Of a DNA stretch of 64,000 nucleotides, positions 28,329-38,915 are shown in pieces. The DNA comes from Betaproteobacteria bacterium HGW-Betaproteobacteria-1. Lineage in GTDB: Bacteria > Pseudomonadota > Gammaproteobacteria > Burkholderiales > Methylophilaceae. The translations under genes and the position numbers were made by a program. Within the stretch, counting starts at the first letter, position 1. The number at the start of each line of letters is the position of its first letter. The notes below the pieces were generated by a model. It had not been told where the DNA came from. It made no database searches and worked only from the letters and a program-made list of their open reading frames with translations. The DNA lies in assembly GCA_002842435.1 (NCBI GenBank), contig PHCX01000001.1, forward strand, positions 248,001-312,000, written 5' to 3'.

Positions 28329-29087
28329 GTGCCCAGTTACGATTACCCCTTCAATGAACGTATCCGGACGCTCTTGCGTATCGAAGACCTGTTCCTCAAA
28401 GTCATGCACCATATTGATGGTGACAGTGAATTCAATCATCACTGCGCACTGATCTCGCTGTTCCAGATTCTGGATGTCATCGACCGCGCCGAACTCAAGG
28501 CCGACCTGCTGCAGGAACTGGATCGGCAAAAACTCGTCATGAACAGCCTGCGCGGCCATCCGACCATTTCCGAGTCGCTGCTTAACGAAGTGATTGAAGA
28601 AATCGAAACCACTGCCTTGGCCTTGCGCTCAAACGCCTCCAAACTGGGCCAGAGCCTGCGCGAGAACGAATGGCTGATGAGCATCAAGCAGCGTGCCGCC
28701 ATCCCCGGCGGCGTCTGCGAGTTCGACGTACCTTCCTATCATTTCTGGCTGGGTCTGGATGCTGACAGACGCAACCAGGATCTGCACAACTGGTTGCAAC
28801 CACTGAAGTCCATTCATTCCGCCGTGCGCATCATCCTGCATATTCTTCGCGGCAGCGGTGCCAGAACCCATCTGGTTGCCAGCGGCGGCGTCTTTCAGCA
28901 GATGCTGGGCGGCGCAAAGCCGGCGCAGATGGTACGCATCGAGGTCGCAGACGACCTCAACTGTTTCCCCGAAGTCAGTGCCAACAAGTACGCCATCAAC
29001 ATCCGCTTCAACAGCCTGGAATCCAATCAGCGGCCAAGATCCTGCGATTTTGATGTGCCTTTCGCACTGACCTTATGTAATCTATAG
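28329..29087 (+). CDS. zapD: Cell-division protein ZapD
   Basis: The 252-residue protein starts with GTG at 28329. It has the N-terminal YPFNERIRTLLRIEDLF, central helical region and CDFDVPFALTLCNL end of ZapD (formerly DUF1342/YacF). ZapD cross-links FtsZ filaments at the division ring. It lies between coaE and yacG, the standard neighbourhood. Confidence 0.95.
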   Translation: MPSYDYPFNERIRTLLRIEDLFLKVMHHIDGDSEFNHHCALISLFQILDVIDRAELKADLLQELDRQKLVMNSLRGHPTISESLLNEVIEEIETTALALRSNASKLGQSLRENEWLMSIKQRAAIPGGVCEFDVPSYHFWLGLDADRRNQDLHNWLQPLKSIHSAVRIILHILRGSGARTHLVASGGVFQQMLGGAKPAQMVRIEVADDLNCFPEVSANKYAINIRFNSLESNQRPRSCDFDVPFALTLCNL

Positions 29088-29099
29088 AAAGAATTGGCT

Positions 29100-29297
29100 A
29101 TGGCAACCGATAGAAAACGTCTGGTCGCTTGTCCGCAATGCAAGGAATTATCGGAATACAGTACGGAGAACAAATACCGCCCCTTCTGTTCCGAACGTTG
29201 CAAACTGATCGATCTCGGTCAATGGGCGAGTGAGAATTACCGCATCCCGGAACAGGCCAAGCCGGAAGACCTCGACAGCGAGCTTGCTGACCATTAA
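29100..29297 (+). CDS. yacG: DNA gyrase inhibitor YacG
   Basis: The 65-residue zinc protein has the CPQC...FCSERC motif and [15 protein letters not shown], diagnostic of YacG. The family binds GyrB and inhibits gyrase. The ATG at 29100 is chosen over a TTG two codons earlier. It starts 12 bp after zapD. Confidence 0.95.
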   Translation: MATDRKRLVACPQCKELSEYSTENKYRPFCSERCKLIDLGQWASENYRIPEQAKPEDLDSELADH

Positions 29298-29319
29298 CCA
29301 TTGAAAGAAGACCGTCATC

Positions 29320-29760
29320 ATGAAGATTTTCCGCAGCCTCTGTTTCACGCTTTTCTTCGTACTCGCCGCCTGCGCACAGGCCGATAATGACATCACCATC
29401 AACGATGCCTGGGCCCGAGCCACAGCACCCGGCCAGAAAGTGGCAGCCGCCTACATGAACCTGAGCAGCAAGCAGGGCGCAGCACTGATCCGCGCGGAAT
29501 GCGATCTCGCCGGCAGTGTCGAGATCCACAGCATGACAATGGAAAATGATGTGATGAAGATGCGCATGCTGGAAGAACTGGCACTGCCCGCCGGCAAAAC
29601 CGTCAGCCTTGCACCCGGCGGTTTTCACCTGATGCTATTCAACCTCAAGCAGCCGCTGGACGCCGGCAAGGAAGCGAAATTCACGCTGCATTTCAGGACG
29701 GATGCAGGCGAAGAAAAGAGCATCGACGTCACGATGCCGATCAAGACCAGCGCCAATTAA
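29320..29760 (+). CDS. Periplasmic copper chaperone PCuAC
   Basis: The 146-residue protein has a signal segment with a Cys near its end (FFVLAACAQADND), so it may be a lipoprotein. The PCuAC copper site is visible as EIHSMTMENDVMKMRM and PGGFHLMLF, giving the His/Met ligand set. It delivers Cu(I) towards cytochrome oxidase assembly. It follows yacG by 22 bp and may share its transcript. Confidence 0.92.
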   Translation: MKIFRSLCFTLFFVLAACAQADNDITINDAWARATAPGQKVAAAYMNLSSKQGAALIRAECDLAGSVEIHSMTMENDVMKMRMLEELALPAGKTVSLAPGGFHLMLFNLKQPLDAGKEAKFTLHFRTDAGEEKSIDVTMPIKTSAN

Positions 29761-29803
29761 TACCAGATTCAAGGCAAAATCCCGCCAAAAAAACAATGCC
29801 AGG

Positions 29804-30217
29804 TTAACTGGTATGGAAACCCAGCAGATATTGCTTGCTGCCGAAACGGGTTTTGGTCTCCAGTTGCATCAGCCAATCAGCGCGCCCGCGCACGCACAAA
29901 GGCAACGTGACTTCTGCCACCCATAGTCCCTCGGATTTTCTGATGAGGCGATAGCGATTAAGCCCCATGTCCATGCCTTCCATGGCAAAACTGGCATAGA
30001 CCTCTGTGATATCCGCCAGCCCGGCCTCATCCGATTCCACCCTCAACTCGAAAGGCTTGAGTATCTGCGGCTGCTGGCTGGTCATGACGGTCAGCCCCTC
30101 CACCGTGCAGCCACGGCTTATCTCGGGGCACTCGATCGAGATGAGTGATTTTTCCGCACAGCCCGCCATGCAGAGCAGTGCCATCAGTCCGAGCACCAGC
30201 GGTTTCCACAACTTCAT
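29804..30217 (-). CDS. Lipoprotein of unknown function
   Basis: The 137-residue protein has a lipoprotein signal (LVLGLMALLCMAGC, lipobox MAGC) and a beta-sandwich-like mature part with three further cysteines (IECPEISRGC, LPLC). Phrases such as FELRVESDEAGLADITEVYASFAMEGMDMGLNRYRL recall short periplasmic domains found near copper and oxidase-assembly genes, and it converges with the PCuAC gene, but I assign no function. Its ATG overlaps the stop of the Nudix-ThiE gene by 4 bp. Confidence 0.75.
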   Translation of the reverse strand: MKLWKPLVLGLMALLCMAGCAEKSLISIECPEISRGCTVEGLTVMTSQQPQILKPFELRVESDEAGLADITEVYASFAMEGMDMGLNRYRLIRKSEGLWVAEVTLPLCVRGRADWLMQLETKTRFGSKQYLLGFHTS

Positions 30218-31158
30218 GATGTCCAGACTCCTCTTTGCATGGCAATACCGTGCGCACCATGCTGCCAGGCAGTTGCAAGATCGACAGGCTGCATGCCCCC
30301 CATGGCGAACACCGGTAGCGGATAATCCAGAATGGTCGCTTCAAACTGCCGCCAACCCAGACAGGCCGCTTCCGGATGACTACGGGTAGGCAACACCGGA
30401 GACAGAGTGACAAAGTCCAGACCAAGGCTTGCCGCCTTGTCCAATTCAGTGCGATTGTGACAGGAGGCACCGACCCACATGTTGTCCGGCCGCTGCGCCA
30501 TGTCCATCAATTGTCCCGATGTCAGGTGCACGCCGTCCGCCCCCAGCTCTGCCGCCAGCTCGGTATGCGTATTGAGCAGCACTTTCGCGGAATAGGGGCG
30601 GCACATTTCAATGATGCGCCGTGCGAATGACCGCAGCACATCTGCCGCCAGTTGCTTCTCCCGCACCTGGATCAGCTGCAGGCCGTTATCGAGTGCCCGT
30701 TGCAACTGCTCAAGGAAAACGGCTTCCGTGGTTTCTGCAAGATTGCTGATGGCATAACGTGTCGGCAATATCAGCGCCCTCAGTACCGGTGTATTGGCCG
30801 GCAACATCGGTTCGACCGTCAGCCGGTCCGGATACTGCCAGCTCAGCTGCTGACCTTCCTTGCCATGCGGTTCTGCCGACCATAGCCTGACCATGAAGAA
30901 ATGCAGTTTCACGGTTTTTTCCGGGTACTCGAAACTGCGTGTCAGCCAGGGCGTTGCCTCGATGGCTTCCGTCCCCAGCTCTTCATGCAGTTCCCGCTGC
31001 AGCGCCTGCAAGGCAGTTTCACCCTCTTCAATCTTGCCGCCCGGGAACTCCCACCAGCCGGCCCAAGGCTTGCCCTCCGGGCGCTGCCCCAGCAGTACCT
31101 GACCATCAGGCCGTTGCAGCACGGCAACGGCTGCATGGATAACCTTGCCAACTGACAT
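30214..31158 (-). CDS. Nudix hydrolase fused to thiamine-phosphate-synthase-like domain
   Basis: The 314-residue protein joins a MutT-type Nudix domain (~1-130, Nudix box GGKIEEGETALQALQRELHEELG) to a ThiE-like TIM barrel (~145-310, LQLIQVREKQL, VLLNTHTELAAELGADGVHL, WVGASCHN, DFVTLSPVLPTRSHP). This fusion is known from many beta- and gammaproteobacteria. The Nudix half hydrolyses oxidised dGTP; the role of the ThiE half is unsettled. It is the third gene of the argJ operon, 3 bp after the ATPase gene. Confidence 0.92.
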   Translation of the reverse strand: MSVGKVIHAAVAVLQRPDGQVLLGQRPEGKPWAGWWEFPGGKIEEGETALQALQRELHEELGTEAIEATPWLTRSFEYPEKTVKLHFFMVRLWSAEPHGKEGQQLSWQYPDRLTVEPMLPANTPVLRALILPTRYAISNLAETTEAVFLEQLQRALDNGLQLIQVREKQLAADVLRSFARRIIEMCRPYSAKVLLNTHTELAAELGADGVHLTSGQLMDMAQRPDNMWVGASCHNRTELDKAASLGLDFVTLSPVLPTRSHPEAACLGWRQFEATILDYPLPVFAMGGMQPVDLATAWQHGAHGIAMQRGVWTS

Positions 31159-31161
31159 CGC

Positions 31162-32037
31162 CTATTTTTTCTTTACCTGCGCAAGACCAAGCCTGCCGGC
31201 GTAATCGCGCGCGAACTGGTAAGCCACCCTGCCGCTACGCGCCCCGCGTTCCAGCGAGAACTGCAGGGCGGCACGCCGCACATCTTCATCCCAATGCGAC
31301 TCGCCATGATCGGCGAGCCAGGCGCGGGCGATCTGCAGGTATTCTTCCTGATCGAAGGCATAGAACGACAACCAGAGGCCGAAGCGTTCGGAGAGCGATA
31401 TCTTTTCTTCCGTGCTGTCGCCGGGCCGAATCTCGTCGCCGATGTACTGCGTCTCGAGATTTTCGTTCATGTACTCCGGCAACAGGTGGCGGCGGTTGGA
31501 AGTCGCATAGACCAGCACATTGTCGGATGTTGCTGCCAGCGTGCCATCCAGCACCACCTTCAGCGCCTTGTAGCCAGACTCACCGGCTTCGAACGAAAGG
31601 TCGTCGCAGAACACGATGAAGCGCTCCGGGCGACCCCTGATAAGTTCGACGATTTCCGGCAAGGCATGCAGATCCTGTTTCTCGACCTCCACCAGACGCA
31701 AGCCCTGACCGCTGAATTCGGTCAGCAAGGCTTTCACCAGCGAGGATTTGCCGGTGCCCCGCGCGCCGGTCAGTAACACGTTGTTGGCCGGCAAGCCTTG
31801 CAGGAACTGCTCGGTGTTCCTGACGATAATCGCCTTCTGGTCGCCCAGATGATGCAAATCATCAAGGCCGATGCGGTGCGGATGTGCGACTGCCTGCAGA
31901 TAACCACAGCCATGCATGTGCTGCCAGCGCCAGGCCGTAGCCGACCAGTCTGGAACCGGCAGCGGTGCCGGCAGCAGGCTTTCCAGCCGGTCCAGTATTG
32001 CCTCAGCCTTGCCCAGCAGATGCTCGAATTCCGCCAT
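31162..32037 (-). CDS. DUF815-family AAA ATPase
   Basis: The 291-residue protein has a P-loop LTGARGTGKSSLVKALL (~90-106), Walker B RFIVFCDDLSFE and an arginine-finger region (ATSNRRHLLPE), matching the DUF815 ATP-binding family. The biochemical role of the family is unclear. It starts 2 bp before argJ ends its message and is followed by the Nudix-ThiE gene after 3 bp, so the four genes form one tight operon. Confidence 0.9.
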   Translation of the reverse strand: MAEFEHLLGKAEAILDRLESLLPAPLPVPDWSATAWRWQHMHGCGYLQAVAHPHRIGLDDLHHLGDQKAIIVRNTEQFLQGLPANNVLLTGARGTGKSSLVKALLTEFSGQGLRLVEVEKQDLHALPEIVELIRGRPERFIVFCDDLSFEAGESGYKALKVVLDGTLAATSDNVLVYATSNRRHLLPEYMNENLETQYIGDEIRPGDSTEEKISLSERFGLWLSFYAFDQEEYLQIARAWLADHGESHWDEDVRRAALQFSLERGARSGRVAYQFARDYAGRLGLAQVKKK

Positions 32038-32039
32038 GG

Positions 32040-33266
32040 CTATGAGCGGTAATCCGCGTTGATCCGTACGTAATCATAGGAGAAATCGCAAGTCCAGATC
32101 GTCACATCGGCCGGGCCGCGGTCGAGTTCCACGCGCACCGTGATCTCCGGCTCCTGCATGACGGCAGCACCTTGCGCTTCTTCGTAACTCTCTGCCCGGC
32201 CACCATGTTCCGCCACCAGACATTCACCCAGATAAAGCCTCAGCGCATTGACATCCAGATCCTCCACGCCGGCATAACCGATGGCCGCCAGAATACGGCC
32301 CAGATTCGGGTCGGAAGCGAAAAAGGCGGTCTTGATCAACGGTGAATGGGCGATGGCATAGGCGATCTTGCGGCATTCCGCCTCGTCACGGCCGCCGTTC
32401 ACCTGCACGGTCATGAATTTGGTAGCCCCCTCGCCGTCGCGCACGATGGCTTGCGCCAGCTCGATCGCCACTTCGGTGATCGCCGCACGCAAGACCTCGA
32501 AACCGGCATCCGTCTCGGAGATTTGCGGCAGTTGGCTCTGGCCGGTAGCAATCAGTATCAGCGAATCATTGGTCGAAGTATCGCCATCTACCGTGATGCA
32601 ATTGAAGGAACGATTCACCGCATGGCGGATGATGCTTTCCAGCGCCACCTGGCTGACCGCAGCATCCGTCGCAATATAGCCGAGCATGGTCGCCATGTTC
32701 GGATGAATCATGCCGGAGCCCTTGGAGATTCCGGTGATGGTCAGGGTCTTGCCGTCGATCGTGATCTGGCGCGAAGCGCCCTTGGCGACGATATCCGTCG
32801 TCATGATGGTCTCGGCCGCACGCAGCCAGCGATCTTCATGCAGGTCCTCGATACAACGCGGCAACCCTTGAATGATGCGATCTGCGGGCAGCGGCTCCAT
32901 GATGACGCCGGTGGAGAACGGCAGTATCTGCTCAGGCTTGCACTCCAGCAATGTAGCCAGCGCCTCGCAGGTCTGCAGCGCATGCTGCATGCCAGGTTCC
33001 CCGGTACCGGCATTGGCGTTTCCGGTATTCACCAGCAAGGCACGGATCTCATTGCCTGTCGCCAGATGATCCTTGCACAGCGTCACCGGCGCAGCGCAAA
33101 AGCGGTTCTGCGTAAAAACGCCGGCCACCTTGCTGCCGGGAGCCAGTTGCATGACCAGCACATCCTTGCGATCAAATTTACGTACATTCGCTTCAGTAGC
33201 GCCCAGCTTGACGCCTTTGACAGGAAGCAGCGATTGCGCCTCTGGCGCAGTAAGATTGACCGGCAT
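32040..33266 (-). CDS. argJ: Bifunctional glutamate N-acetyltransferase / ornithine acetyltransferase
   Basis: The start at 33266 ([23 protein letters not shown]) fits the family; 408 residues. The self-cleavage site with the nucleophilic Thr is in [21 protein letters not shown]. ArgJ recycles the acetyl group from N-acetylornithine to glutamate in the cyclic arginine pathway. argA at 53650 would then only prime the cycle. It is the first gene of its operon, divergent from the GAF-ATPase gene. Confidence 0.95.
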   Translation of the reverse strand: MPVNLTAPEAQSLLPVKGVKLGATEANVRKFDRKDVLVMQLAPGSKVAGVFTQNRFCAAPVTLCKDHLATGNEIRALLVNTGNANAGTGEPGMQHALQTCEALATLLECKPEQILPFSTGVIMEPLPADRIIQGLPRCIEDLHEDRWLRAAETIMTTDIVAKGASRQITIDGKTLTITGISKGSGMIHPNMATMLGYIATDAAVSQVALESIIRHAVNRSFNCITVDGDTSTNDSLILIATGQSQLPQISETDAGFEVLRAAITEVAIELAQAIVRDGEGATKFMTVQVNGGRDEAECRKIAYAIAHSPLIKTAFFASDPNLGRILAAIGYAGVEDLDVNALRLYLGECLVAEHGGRAESYEEAQGAAVMQEPEITVRVELDRGPADVTIWTCDFSYDYVRINADYRS

Positions 33267-33420
33267 ATCAGCTTTCAAAAAACTCGGATAGGCAATTTTA
33301 CCGCATTCACCCTGCTGCATAGAAAATCCAATAGCGAATTGACATTCAGACTTCCTGTGATAGTCTTAACCCATTGGAAAATCACAATAAAAACACCCCG
33401 CGCTAAAAGGCCCTTCCACA

Positions 33421-35799
33421 ATGAACAATCCCGCATCAAGCGAAACCAGAGACGCCGCCAGCCTGGCCGAAATGGGCAACAAGCTTGCCTTTACCAAGAA
33501 ACTGCAGGCCGTCACCAACAAGATTCACGCAACACGCAATATCGACGAGATCATTCTGGAAGTCAGCCAAGATATCCGCGCCCTGTTCGAGGCCGAACGC
33601 ATCACGCTTTACGTCATCAGTGAAGACAACAAGTCCATCGTTTCCAAGGTCAAGACCGGCCTCAAGGAATTCAAGGAACTCAAACTCGCCATCAATCCGC
33701 AGAGCATCGCCGGCTATGTAGCCTTCCACAAGGCTATGCTCAATATCGCCGATGTCTATGATGACGATGAGCTGGCAAAAATCAATCCGGAAATCCGCTT
33801 CCTGAAGGAGGTCGACAAAAAAACCGGCTTCCGCACCAGACAGATGCTGGTTTTCCCGATCATCAACACTGATGACAGTAGCCTGATGGGCGTGGTGCAA
33901 ATCATCAACAGCATGTCCGGCCTGCCCTTCTCACCCATGGCGGAAGAGGGGGCGCCGGAGCTGGCGAACACCCTGGCGATTGCCCTGAATCAGCGCAAAA
34001 CACCGATCGGGGCTATCAAGAGCAAATACGATCTGCTGGTGAGCGAGGGCATTATCTCCAGCGCGGAACTGGAACTGGCGCAACGCTCAGCACGCAAGAA
34101 GGGCAAGGATCTGGAAGAAATACTGATAGAAGAATTCCAGGTCAAACCGGCAGACATCGGCAAATCGCTATCAACATTCTTTGGTGTGCCGCTGGAAAGC
34201 TTCAAGGTCGATCGCATCAAGCCCATGGATCTGCTTAAAAACCTGAAGCCGGACTATGTAATGAACAACGGCTGGATACCGATTGATGAGACCAGAGAAG
34301 ACGGCCTGATCATCATTGCACCTGATCCGGAAAAGGTAAAAAGCTCGCGCATCGTCACCAACATCTTCCCGCGCCACAACAAGATCAGCTATCGCGTCTG
34401 CCTGAACCGGGATTTCAACAACACGGTCAGCCAGTTCTATGGTGCCAGCGCCATGGCTGGCGACATCGACGACATCTTGTCGACCATGGGCGATGAGGAT
34501 GAAGATTACGGCCAGGCAACAGAGGACGTCTCAGCTGCCAGCGATAACGAGCTGGTCAAACTGGTGAACAAGATCATTATCGATGCCTACAATCAGGGCG
34601 CTTCGGATATCCATATCGAACCCTACCCGGAAAAAGGCAAGACTGAAGTGCGTTTCCGCAAGGATGGCTCACTAATGAATTACATCGAGATTCCACCCAG
34701 TTATCGCAATTCACTTATAGCCCGTATCAAAATCATGTGCGACCTGGATATCTCCGAACGCCGCAAGCCGCAAGACGGCAAGATCAAGTTCAAGAAATTC
34801 GGCCCGCTCGACATCGAACTGCGTGTCGCCACTATTCCCACCGCTGGCGGCATGGAAGATATCGTCATGCGTATCTTGGCAGCGGGCAAACCGATTCCGC
34901 TCGACAAGCTCGGCCTGTCAGAACACAACCTGGCCAAAATCAAGCAACTGATAACCAAACCCTATGGACTGTTCTTCGTCTGCGGTCCGACCGGTTCCGG
35001 CAAGACCACCACCCTGCATTCGGCGCTGGGCTATATCAATACACCGGAAACCAAAATCTGGACCGCCGAGGATCCGGTGGAAATCACCCAGAAGGGCCTG
35101 CGTCAGGTGCAGGTCAACAAAAAAGCCGGCCTCGATTTCGCCATGGTCATGAAAGCTTTCCTGCGCGCCGACCCCGATGTCATCATGGTCGGTGAAATGC
35201 GCGACAAGGAAACCGTCTCTACCGGTATCGAAGCCTCGCTTACCGGCCACCTGGTATTCGCCACCCTGCACACTAACAGCGCACCAGAATCCATCATCCG
35301 CCTGCTCGACATGGGCATGGATCCGTTCAACTTCGCCGATGCGCTGATTGGCGTCCTGGCCCAACGTCTGGGTAAACGCCTGTGCGAATGCAAAAAGCCG
35401 TATACGCCGGACGCCAATGAAATCAAGAGCATGCTGAATGAGTATTGCGAGGAGTTGAAAAATACCAGCAGTTGGAAAAAAGACCCTGAAGGAGCTTACA
35501 AGGCCATCTATCAGCAGTGGGTGAAAAGCTTCGGCAATGAGAAGGGGCAGCTGACCTTGTACAAGGCTACGGGCTGCGAAAAATGTAACAGCTCCGGATA
35601 CAAGGGCCGCGTCGGCCTGCACGAACTGCTGGAAGGTACCGACACCATGAAACGGAATATCCAGGAACATGCCCGCGTCGCCGAGATGTTCGCCACGGCA
35701 CTTGAAGACGGCATGCGTACGCTGAAGCAGGACGGTATCGAAAAAGTCCTGCAGGGCCACACCGACATGAAACAGGTACGCACCGTTTGCATCAAATAA
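33421..35799 (+). CDS. GAF-MshEN-T2SSE assembly ATPase (PilB/GspE-like), orphan
   Basis: The 792-residue protein has an N-terminal GAF domain (~25-190), an MshEN domain (~205-330, SEGIISSAELELAQRSARKKGKDLEEILIEE; such domains can bind c-di-GMP) and a T2SSE ATPase (~370-790) with Walker A CGPTGSGKTTT, Asp box, Walker B PDVIMVGEMRDKET and a tetra-Cys zinc site (LCECKKPY, GCEKCNSSGYKG). It powers assembly of a pilus or pseudopilus. No platform or pilin gene is adjacent. The GAF extension suggests control by a small ligand, and the window also encodes a PilZ protein. Confidence 0.9.
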   Translation: MNNPASSETRDAASLAEMGNKLAFTKKLQAVTNKIHATRNIDEIILEVSQDIRALFEAERITLYVISEDNKSIVSKVKTGLKEFKELKLAINPQSIAGYVAFHKAMLNIADVYDDDELAKINPEIRFLKEVDKKTGFRTRQMLVFPIINTDDSSLMGVVQIINSMSGLPFSPMAEEGAPELANTLAIALNQRKTPIGAIKSKYDLLVSEGIISSAELELAQRSARKKGKDLEEILIEEFQVKPADIGKSLSTFFGVPLESFKVDRIKPMDLLKNLKPDYVMNNGWIPIDETREDGLIIIAPDPEKVKSSRIVTNIFPRHNKISYRVCLNRDFNNTVSQFYGASAMAGDIDDILSTMGDEDEDYGQATEDVSAASDNELVKLVNKIIIDAYNQGASDIHIEPYPEKGKTEVRFRKDGSLMNYIEIPPSYRNSLIARIKIMCDLDISERRKPQDGKIKFKKFGPLDIELRVATIPTAGGMEDIVMRILAAGKPIPLDKLGLSEHNLAKIKQLITKPYGLFFVCGPTGSGKTTTLHSALGYINTPETKIWTAEDPVEITQKGLRQVQVNKKAGLDFAMVMKAFLRADPDVIMVGEMRDKETVSTGIEASLTGHLVFATLHTNSAPESIIRLLDMGMDPFNFADALIGVLAQRLGKRLCECKKPYTPDANEIKSMLNEYCEELKNTSSWKKDPEGAYKAIYQQWVKSFGNEKGQLTLYKATGCEKCNSSGYKGRVGLHELLEGTDTMKRNIQEHARVAEMFATALEDGMRTLKQDGIEKVLQGHTDMKQVRTVCIK

Positions 35800-35830
35800 C
35801 CCGCACCTTTCACCAGTCGACCAAAACAAG

Positions 35831-35856
35831 AAAGCCGGGCTAACCCGGCTTTTTTG
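35831..35856 (+). terminator. Terminator after the GAF-ATPase gene
   Basis: AGCCGGG and CCCGGCT pair around CTAA and are followed by TTTTT; it lies 32 bp after the stop codon. Confidence 0.9.
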
Positions 35857-35883
35857 TTGATTCACTGACCCAATTGCAGGACG

Positions 35884-36078
35884 CTAATCGAAATTCAGCA
35901 ATGTTGCCTGTCTCTCGTCCAGCTTGGCCATGACCTCTGCGCGCTCTTCTGTGCTCATATCCCACCAGTTGCGAATTTCCTCAATGCTGCGGAAACAGCC
36001 TTCACACAGCCCGCTGGTCTGATTCATGGCACAAACACCGATACAGGGCGAAACAATACTCTCGATGGATTCCGTCAT
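35884..36078 (-). CDS. DUF1289-family small protein
   Basis: The 64-residue protein has the four-Cys DUF1289 pattern: SPCIGVCAMNQTSGLCEGCFRS, then IEEIRNWWDMSTEERAEV. It probably binds a metal; no function is established. The start at 36078 is 2 bp after the secA stop (TGA-TC-ATG), so translation is probably coupled. An earlier in-frame start would overlap secA. Confidence 0.88.
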   Translation of the reverse strand: MTESIESIVSPCIGVCAMNQTSGLCEGCFRSIEEIRNWWDMSTEERAEVMAKLDERQATLLNFD

Positions 36079-36080
36079 GA

Positions 36081-38807
36081 TCAGCTCAACTTGCCGTGAC
36101 ATTGCTTGTATTTCTTGCCCGAGCCACATGGACAAGGATCGTTGCGACCGACCTTGATACCTTGGCGCTCAAAAGGCTGAGCCGGCGCGCCAGCATCGGC
36201 TTCATCTCCTTCAGCAGCGCCCAATGCCTCGTCGTAACTGGCATGCTGATACTGCACATTTTCAACCTCGGCCGGTTTCTCCACTGCTTCCACATCGGCC
36301 TCGGTTCTCACCTTGACCATCATGGTGACCTGCGTCACCTCACGCTTGACGGTATCCAGCAAGGCACTGAACAGATTGAAAGCCTCACGCTTGTATTCCT
36401 GTTTCGGGTTCTTCTGGGCATAAGAGCGCAGATGGATGCCCTGGCGCAAATGATCCAGCGCGGCCAGATGCTCACGCCAGTGATTATCGATACTCTGCAG
36501 CATCACCGCACGTTCGAACTGACGCATCACATCGGCACTTGCCAACTCTTCCTTGGCAGCATAAGCCTCGGCAGCCGCATCAAAAACCCGCTCACGCAAA
36601 GTTTCCTCATGCAGGTCCGGGTTGTCCTCCAACATCTTCTGCAAGGGCAGATCAAGACCGAAGTCACTGGACAGGGCGCGTTCCAGTGCAGGAACATCCC
36701 ATTGCTCCTCAACACTTTCGGGCGGAATGTATGTGGCGATGGTCTCGCTCAGCACATCATTGCGCATTGCCTCTATCGTTTCCTTGATATCGACCGCTTC
36801 CAGCAACTCGTTACGTTGCTGGTAAATGACCCGGCGCTGGTCATTGGCGACATCATCATATTCGAGCAATTGCTTGCGGATATCGAAGTTGCGACCTTCC
36901 ACCTTGCGCTGTGCATTCTCGATGGCGCGTGTCACCCAGGGATGCTCGATCGCCTCGCCTTCCGGCATCTTCAGGCGTTCCATGATGGCGGATACGCGAT
37001 CCGATGCGAAGATGCGCAACAGCTGGTCTTCCAGCGACAGATAGAAGCGGCTGGAACCGGGGTCACCCTGCCGGCCGGAACGTCCGCGCAACTGATTGTC
37101 GACGCGACGGGATTCATGACGCTCAGTACCGACAATATGCAAGCCGCCGGCAGCGATCACCGCATCATGCTGCTTCTGCCACTCGGCCTTGACGGCAGCG
37201 ATACGACTTTCCTTCTCCGCATCCAACAACTTCTCATCCTGACGGACGCTATTGATCTCAGGCTCGGGGTTGCCGCCGAGCACAATATCGGTACCACGAC
37301 CGGCCATGTTGGTGGCGATCGTGATCATGCCAGGACGGCCCGCCTGCGCAATGATATGCGCCTCACGCTCATGCTGCTTGGCGTTCAACACCTGGTGTTC
37401 CAGCTTGGCCTTGGTCAGCACATTGGCAATCAACTCGGAATTTTCGATTGAAGTGGTACCAACCAGCACCGGTTGGCCACGCTTCTGACATTCCTGTATA
37501 TCCTCGATCACGGCCTGGTATTTTTCTGCGGCAGTGCGGTAGACCTTGTCCATCTGGTCGATACGCTGCATCGGCCTGTGCGTCGGAATGACGATGGTTT
37601 CCAGACCGTAAATCTGATTGAACTCGTAGGCTTCGGTATCTGCCGTACCGGTCATACCGGACAGCTTTTCATACATGCGGAAGTAGTTCTGGAATGTGAT
37701 GGAAGCCAGCGTCTGATTCTCTTTCTGAATGGCGACACCTTCCTTCGCCTCGACCGCCTGATGCAGGCCATCGGACCAGCGGCGACCGGCCATCATGCGG
37801 CCGGTAAACTCATCGACGATGACGATCTCGCCGTCACGCACCACATAATGCTGATCGCGATGATAAAGCGATTGCGCACGCAAGGCAGCATAGAGATGAT
37901 GCACCAGACTGATATTGCCGGCGTCATACAGGCTGGAACCCTCAGCCAGCAGACCAGCTTCAGCCAGCACAGATTCTGCATGTTCATGCCCCTGCTCGGA
38001 CATCACGACCTGATGCGATTTCTCGTCCACCCAGTAATCGCCTTCACCATCCTCAGACTCCTGGCGCACCAGCTTGGCGGCAAGGCTGTTGATTTGCGTG
38101 TAAAGCTCGACGCTGTCGTCCGCTTGACCGGAAATGATCAGCGGCGTACGGGCCTCGTCAATCAGAATCGAGTCAACTTCATCAATCAGCGCATAACTTA
38201 ACGAGCGCTGCACACGCTCTGCAGCGGTGTGCACCATGTTGTCACGCAGGTAATCGAAACCGAATTCATTATTGGTGCCGTAGGTGATATCTGCGGCATA
38301 AGCTTTCTGTTTTTCATCATGGGGCATCTGTGAGAGATTGATGCCGACAGTCAAGCCGAGGAAGTTGTATAGGCGTGACATCCATTCAGCATCGCGCTTG
38401 GCCAGGTAATCATTGACCGTAACAACATGTACGCCCTTGCCGGTCAATGCATTCAGATAAGCCGGTAGCGTCGCCACCAGCGTCTTGCCTTCACCCGTGC
38501 GCATTTCTGCAATTTTGCCTGAATGCAGCACCATGCCACCGATCAGCTGCACATCGAAATGCCGCATTTCCAGTACCCTACGCCCACCTTCGCGGACGAC
38601 TGCAAACGCTTCCGGCAGCAACTTGTCGAGACTCTCACCGGCCTGATAGCGCTGTTTGAACTCCTCGGTTTTGACCTTGAGCGCTTCATCGCTCAGCGCC
38701 TGCATCGCTGGTTCCAGCGCATTTATAGCGGCGACCTTTTGTGTGAGCTGCTTGATCAGCCGCTCATTGCGACTACCAAAAACTTTTTTGAACAACGTGG
38801 ATAACAT
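36081..38807 (-). CDS. secA: Preprotein translocase ATPase SecA
   Basis: The 908-residue motor has the N-terminal [21 protein letters not shown], Walker [28 protein letters not shown], and the C-terminal zinc motif [19 protein letters not shown] for SecB binding. It drives post-translational export through SecYEG and so supplies the exported proteins of the left cluster. The order dciA, M23 peptidase, secA is the usual one. Length is normal. Confidence 0.98.
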   Translation of the reverse strand: MLSTLFKKVFGSRNERLIKQLTQKVAAINALEPAMQALSDEALKVKTEEFKQRYQAGESLDKLLPEAFAVVREGGRRVLEMRHFDVQLIGGMVLHSGKIAEMRTGEGKTLVATLPAYLNALTGKGVHVVTVNDYLAKRDAEWMSRLYNFLGLTVGINLSQMPHDEKQKAYAADITYGTNNEFGFDYLRDNMVHTAAERVQRSLSYALIDEVDSILIDEARTPLIISGQADDSVELYTQINSLAAKLVRQESEDGEGDYWVDEKSHQVVMSEQGHEHAESVLAEAGLLAEGSSLYDAGNISLVHHLYAALRAQSLYHRDQHYVVRDGEIVIVDEFTGRMMAGRRWSDGLHQAVEAKEGVAIQKENQTLASITFQNYFRMYEKLSGMTGTADTEAYEFNQIYGLETIVIPTHRPMQRIDQMDKVYRTAAEKYQAVIEDIQECQKRGQPVLVGTTSIENSELIANVLTKAKLEHQVLNAKQHEREAHIIAQAGRPGMITIATNMAGRGTDIVLGGNPEPEINSVRQDEKLLDAEKESRIAAVKAEWQKQHDAVIAAGGLHIVGTERHESRRVDNQLRGRSGRQGDPGSSRFYLSLEDQLLRIFASDRVSAIMERLKMPEGEAIEHPWVTRAIENAQRKVEGRNFDIRKQLLEYDDVANDQRRVIYQQRNELLEAVDIKETIEAMRNDVLSETIATYIPPESVEEQWDVPALERALSSDFGLDLPLQKMLEDNPDLHEETLRERVFDAAAEAYAAKEELASADVMRQFERAVMLQSIDNHWREHLAALDHLRQGIHLRSYAQKNPKQEYKREAFNLFSALLDTVKREVTQVTMMVKVRTEADVEAVEKPAEVENVQYQHASYDEALGAAEGDEADAGAPAQPFERQGIKVGRNDPCPCGSGKKYKQCHGKLS

Positions 38808-38915
38808 GAATTGACTTCGACTTTCCGCGTTAGCGGAAACCCCTTAGGTTGACATGGCTGGTTGGATATAACGCGCCGTTAGAGATAAAAATACATCGGT
38901 TTCAAAATACAAATT

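Noticed and set aside
30214..31158. Nudix-ThiE fusion as a novel architecture
   Set aside because: The same fusion is well known in beta- and gammaproteobacteria, so it is annotated but not counted as a finding.
32346..33623. 425-codon plus-strand open frame
   Set aside because: Antisense to argJ and running into the GAF-ATPase gene; low-complexity Arg/His-rich translation typical of a shadow frame.
36096..37451. 451-codon plus-strand open frame
   Set aside because: Antisense to secA with no recognisable domain.
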